A stretch of 64,000 nt of DNA from Stenotrophomonas maltophilia (GTDB taxonomy: Bacteria > Pseudomonadota > Gammaproteobacteria > Xanthomonadales > Xanthomonadaceae), in the NCBI RefSeq assembly GCF_006974125.1, contig NZ_CP037858.1, positions 3,472,001 to 3,536,000 of the forward strand, given 5' to 3'. The translations under genes and the position numbers were made by a program. Under the pieces are notes generated by a model. It made no database searches, was not told where the DNA came from, and was given only the letters and a program-made list of their open reading frames with translations. Shown here piece by piece: positions 63,225 to 64,000 of this stretch; positions within the stretch are counted from its first letter, which is position 1; every line of letters begins with the position of its first letter.

Positions 63225-64000
63225 GTGGCTGCGCCGGAAGACCTGGCGCAGTCCGCGATCTACCGGCATCCGTCCGACAACGCGTTCGGGCGGATGCTGC
63301 CGCGCCTGCTGCATGCATCCCGCTGGAGCCGGCTGCGTCGCGCGCTGTCGCGGCGCTGGCCGATGCCGGCACTGGCCAGCGATGTGCGCGACGTGGTCTA
63401 CGCGAGCTGGTGGGTCGACGTGCGTCACGCACCAACGCCGCCACCGGGCCATCATTACGTGGTGCATGCCGGGCGCACGCCGTACACCATCCTCAGCTAC
63501 CGTCACGGGCACTTCGGGCCCGCGCTGGCCGGGCCGCTGCGCGCGCTGATGCCGTCGCCGCAGCAGAGCAACTGGCGCTGGTACCTGTGCCGTGACGACG
63601 ATCCGGACGCCACGCCGGTGGTGCTGTTTGATCGCAACGTGATGGACCAACTGGCCTTCGTCGCCGGGGCGCGTGCGTTCAGTGATGCCATGCAGCCGCA
63701 TCTTTCCACCCGCTTCGAACATGTGCTGGATGCCGCCGGTCGTGGCCACACGCTGATCGAAGGCGGGCAGGGCAGTGCACCAGACCTTCGCCTGCAGTGG
63801 CGGGTTGCTGCCGACTGCGCGGATGCCGCGTGGGCGGCGGCCTTCGGTGGCCAGCAGGCCCTGCTACGCTTCCTGACCTGCCAGGACGAAGCCATCGCCC
63901 GCACCTGTGATCGCCGCTGGGCCAGCACCCGTATCGCGCTGCCGGTGGACGTCGACAGCCTGCAGCCGCTGCGCCTGGAAGGCGAACTGCATTGCCCGCG
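63225..64000 (+). CDS. Unrecognised protein, cut by the right edge
   Basis: An open frame runs from GTG 63225, two bases after the dapD stop, to the window end without a stop (at least 258 residues). It begins AAPEDLAQSAIYRHPSDNAFG, is soluble in appearance, rich in Trp, His and Arg, and contains DVRDVVYASWWVDVRHAPTP, FGPALAGPLRALMPSPQQS and a TLIEGGQGSAPD segment. There is no signal peptide or membrane helix. I do not recognise a family. The short spacing suggests co-transcription with dapD. In-frame ATGs occur from 63294, so the start is provisional. Confidence 0.55.
   Translation, partial: MAAPEDLAQSAIYRHPSDNAFGRMLPRLLHASRWSRLRRALSRRWPMPALASDVRDVVYASWWVDVRHAPTPPPGHHYVVHAGRTPYTILSYRHGHFGPALAGPLRALMPSPQQSNWRWYLCRDDDPDATPVVLFDRNVMDQLAFVAGARAFSDAMQPHLSTRFEHVLDAAGRGHTLIEGGQGSAPDLRLQWRVAADCADAAWAAAFGGQQALLRFLTCQDEAIARTCDRRWASTRIALPVDVDSLQPLRLEGELHCP

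Noticed and set aside
1..64000. CRISPR array, prophage, integron, tRNA or rRNA gene
   Set aside because: No regularly spaced direct repeats, no integrase or phage genes, and no cloverleaf or rRNA signature was seen on reading. A tRNAscan or Infernal run would settle the RNA question.

Overview
The window is typical gamma-proteobacterial, Xanthomonadaceae-type chromosome. It is very GC-rich, with strong GC3 bias that creates long antisense shadow frames. The best fit is the Stenotrophomonas maltophilia complex. Reasons: GTAG-headed palindromic repeats of the SMAG/REP type lie between genes, a PL5 polyuronate lyase resembles Smlt1473 of strain K279a, and the Csu-type pilus genes sit beside rpsB-tsf-pyrH-frr. 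No rRNA, tRNA, CRISPR array, prophage, integrase or intact transposase was seen. The taxonomic call is inference from recognised proteins and repeats; no search was run.

Layout. 1-10 kb: S4 RNA-binding protein, DEAD-box helicase, then three GGDEF proteins (one also EAL) with rluF among them, and an orphan AAA ATPase. 10-24 kb: metabolic and envelope accessory genes (EamA transporters, DUF72, VOC, serine hydrolase, glucose-1-phosphatase, PL5 lyase, GFA, DUF4349, LysR). Two genes here are broken: an ABC exporter by an in-frame amber codon and a DUF885 lipoprotein peptidase by a one-base change in a G7 tract. 24-31 kb: cyclophilin, PadR plus membrane partner, PHB depolymerase, methyltransferase, HemJ and accA, flanked by unusual long palindromic repeats.

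31-53 kb is the conserved cell-envelope and growth block, all on the minus strand. In transcription order it reads rpsB-tsf, an HDOD-GGDEF gene, pyrH, frr, uppS, cdsA, dxr, rseP, bamA, then a 533-base structured gap, then lpxD-fabZ-lpxA-lpxB-rnhB and dnaE. It links translation, isoprenoid and undecaprenyl supply, phospholipid, lipid A and outer-membrane protein assembly. There is no skp/ompH between bamA and lpxD; a terminator-like hairpin and a multi-hairpin inverted-repeat element occupy that place.

53-58.5 kb holds a Csu-type (spore coat U domain) chaperone-usher pilus operon plus a coupled pair of a mini-subunit and a second chaperone. 58.7-64 kb carries map, glnD, dapD and the start of an unrecognised gene on the plus strand. 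DapD has a lysine/alanine-rich, histone H1-like N-terminal extension. The most interesting items for follow-up are the 556-bp palindrome at 24137-24692 with its one-arm copy at 29926-30131, the multi-hairpin element at 40218-40484, the DapD extension, the two broken genes, and the Csu mini-subunit.
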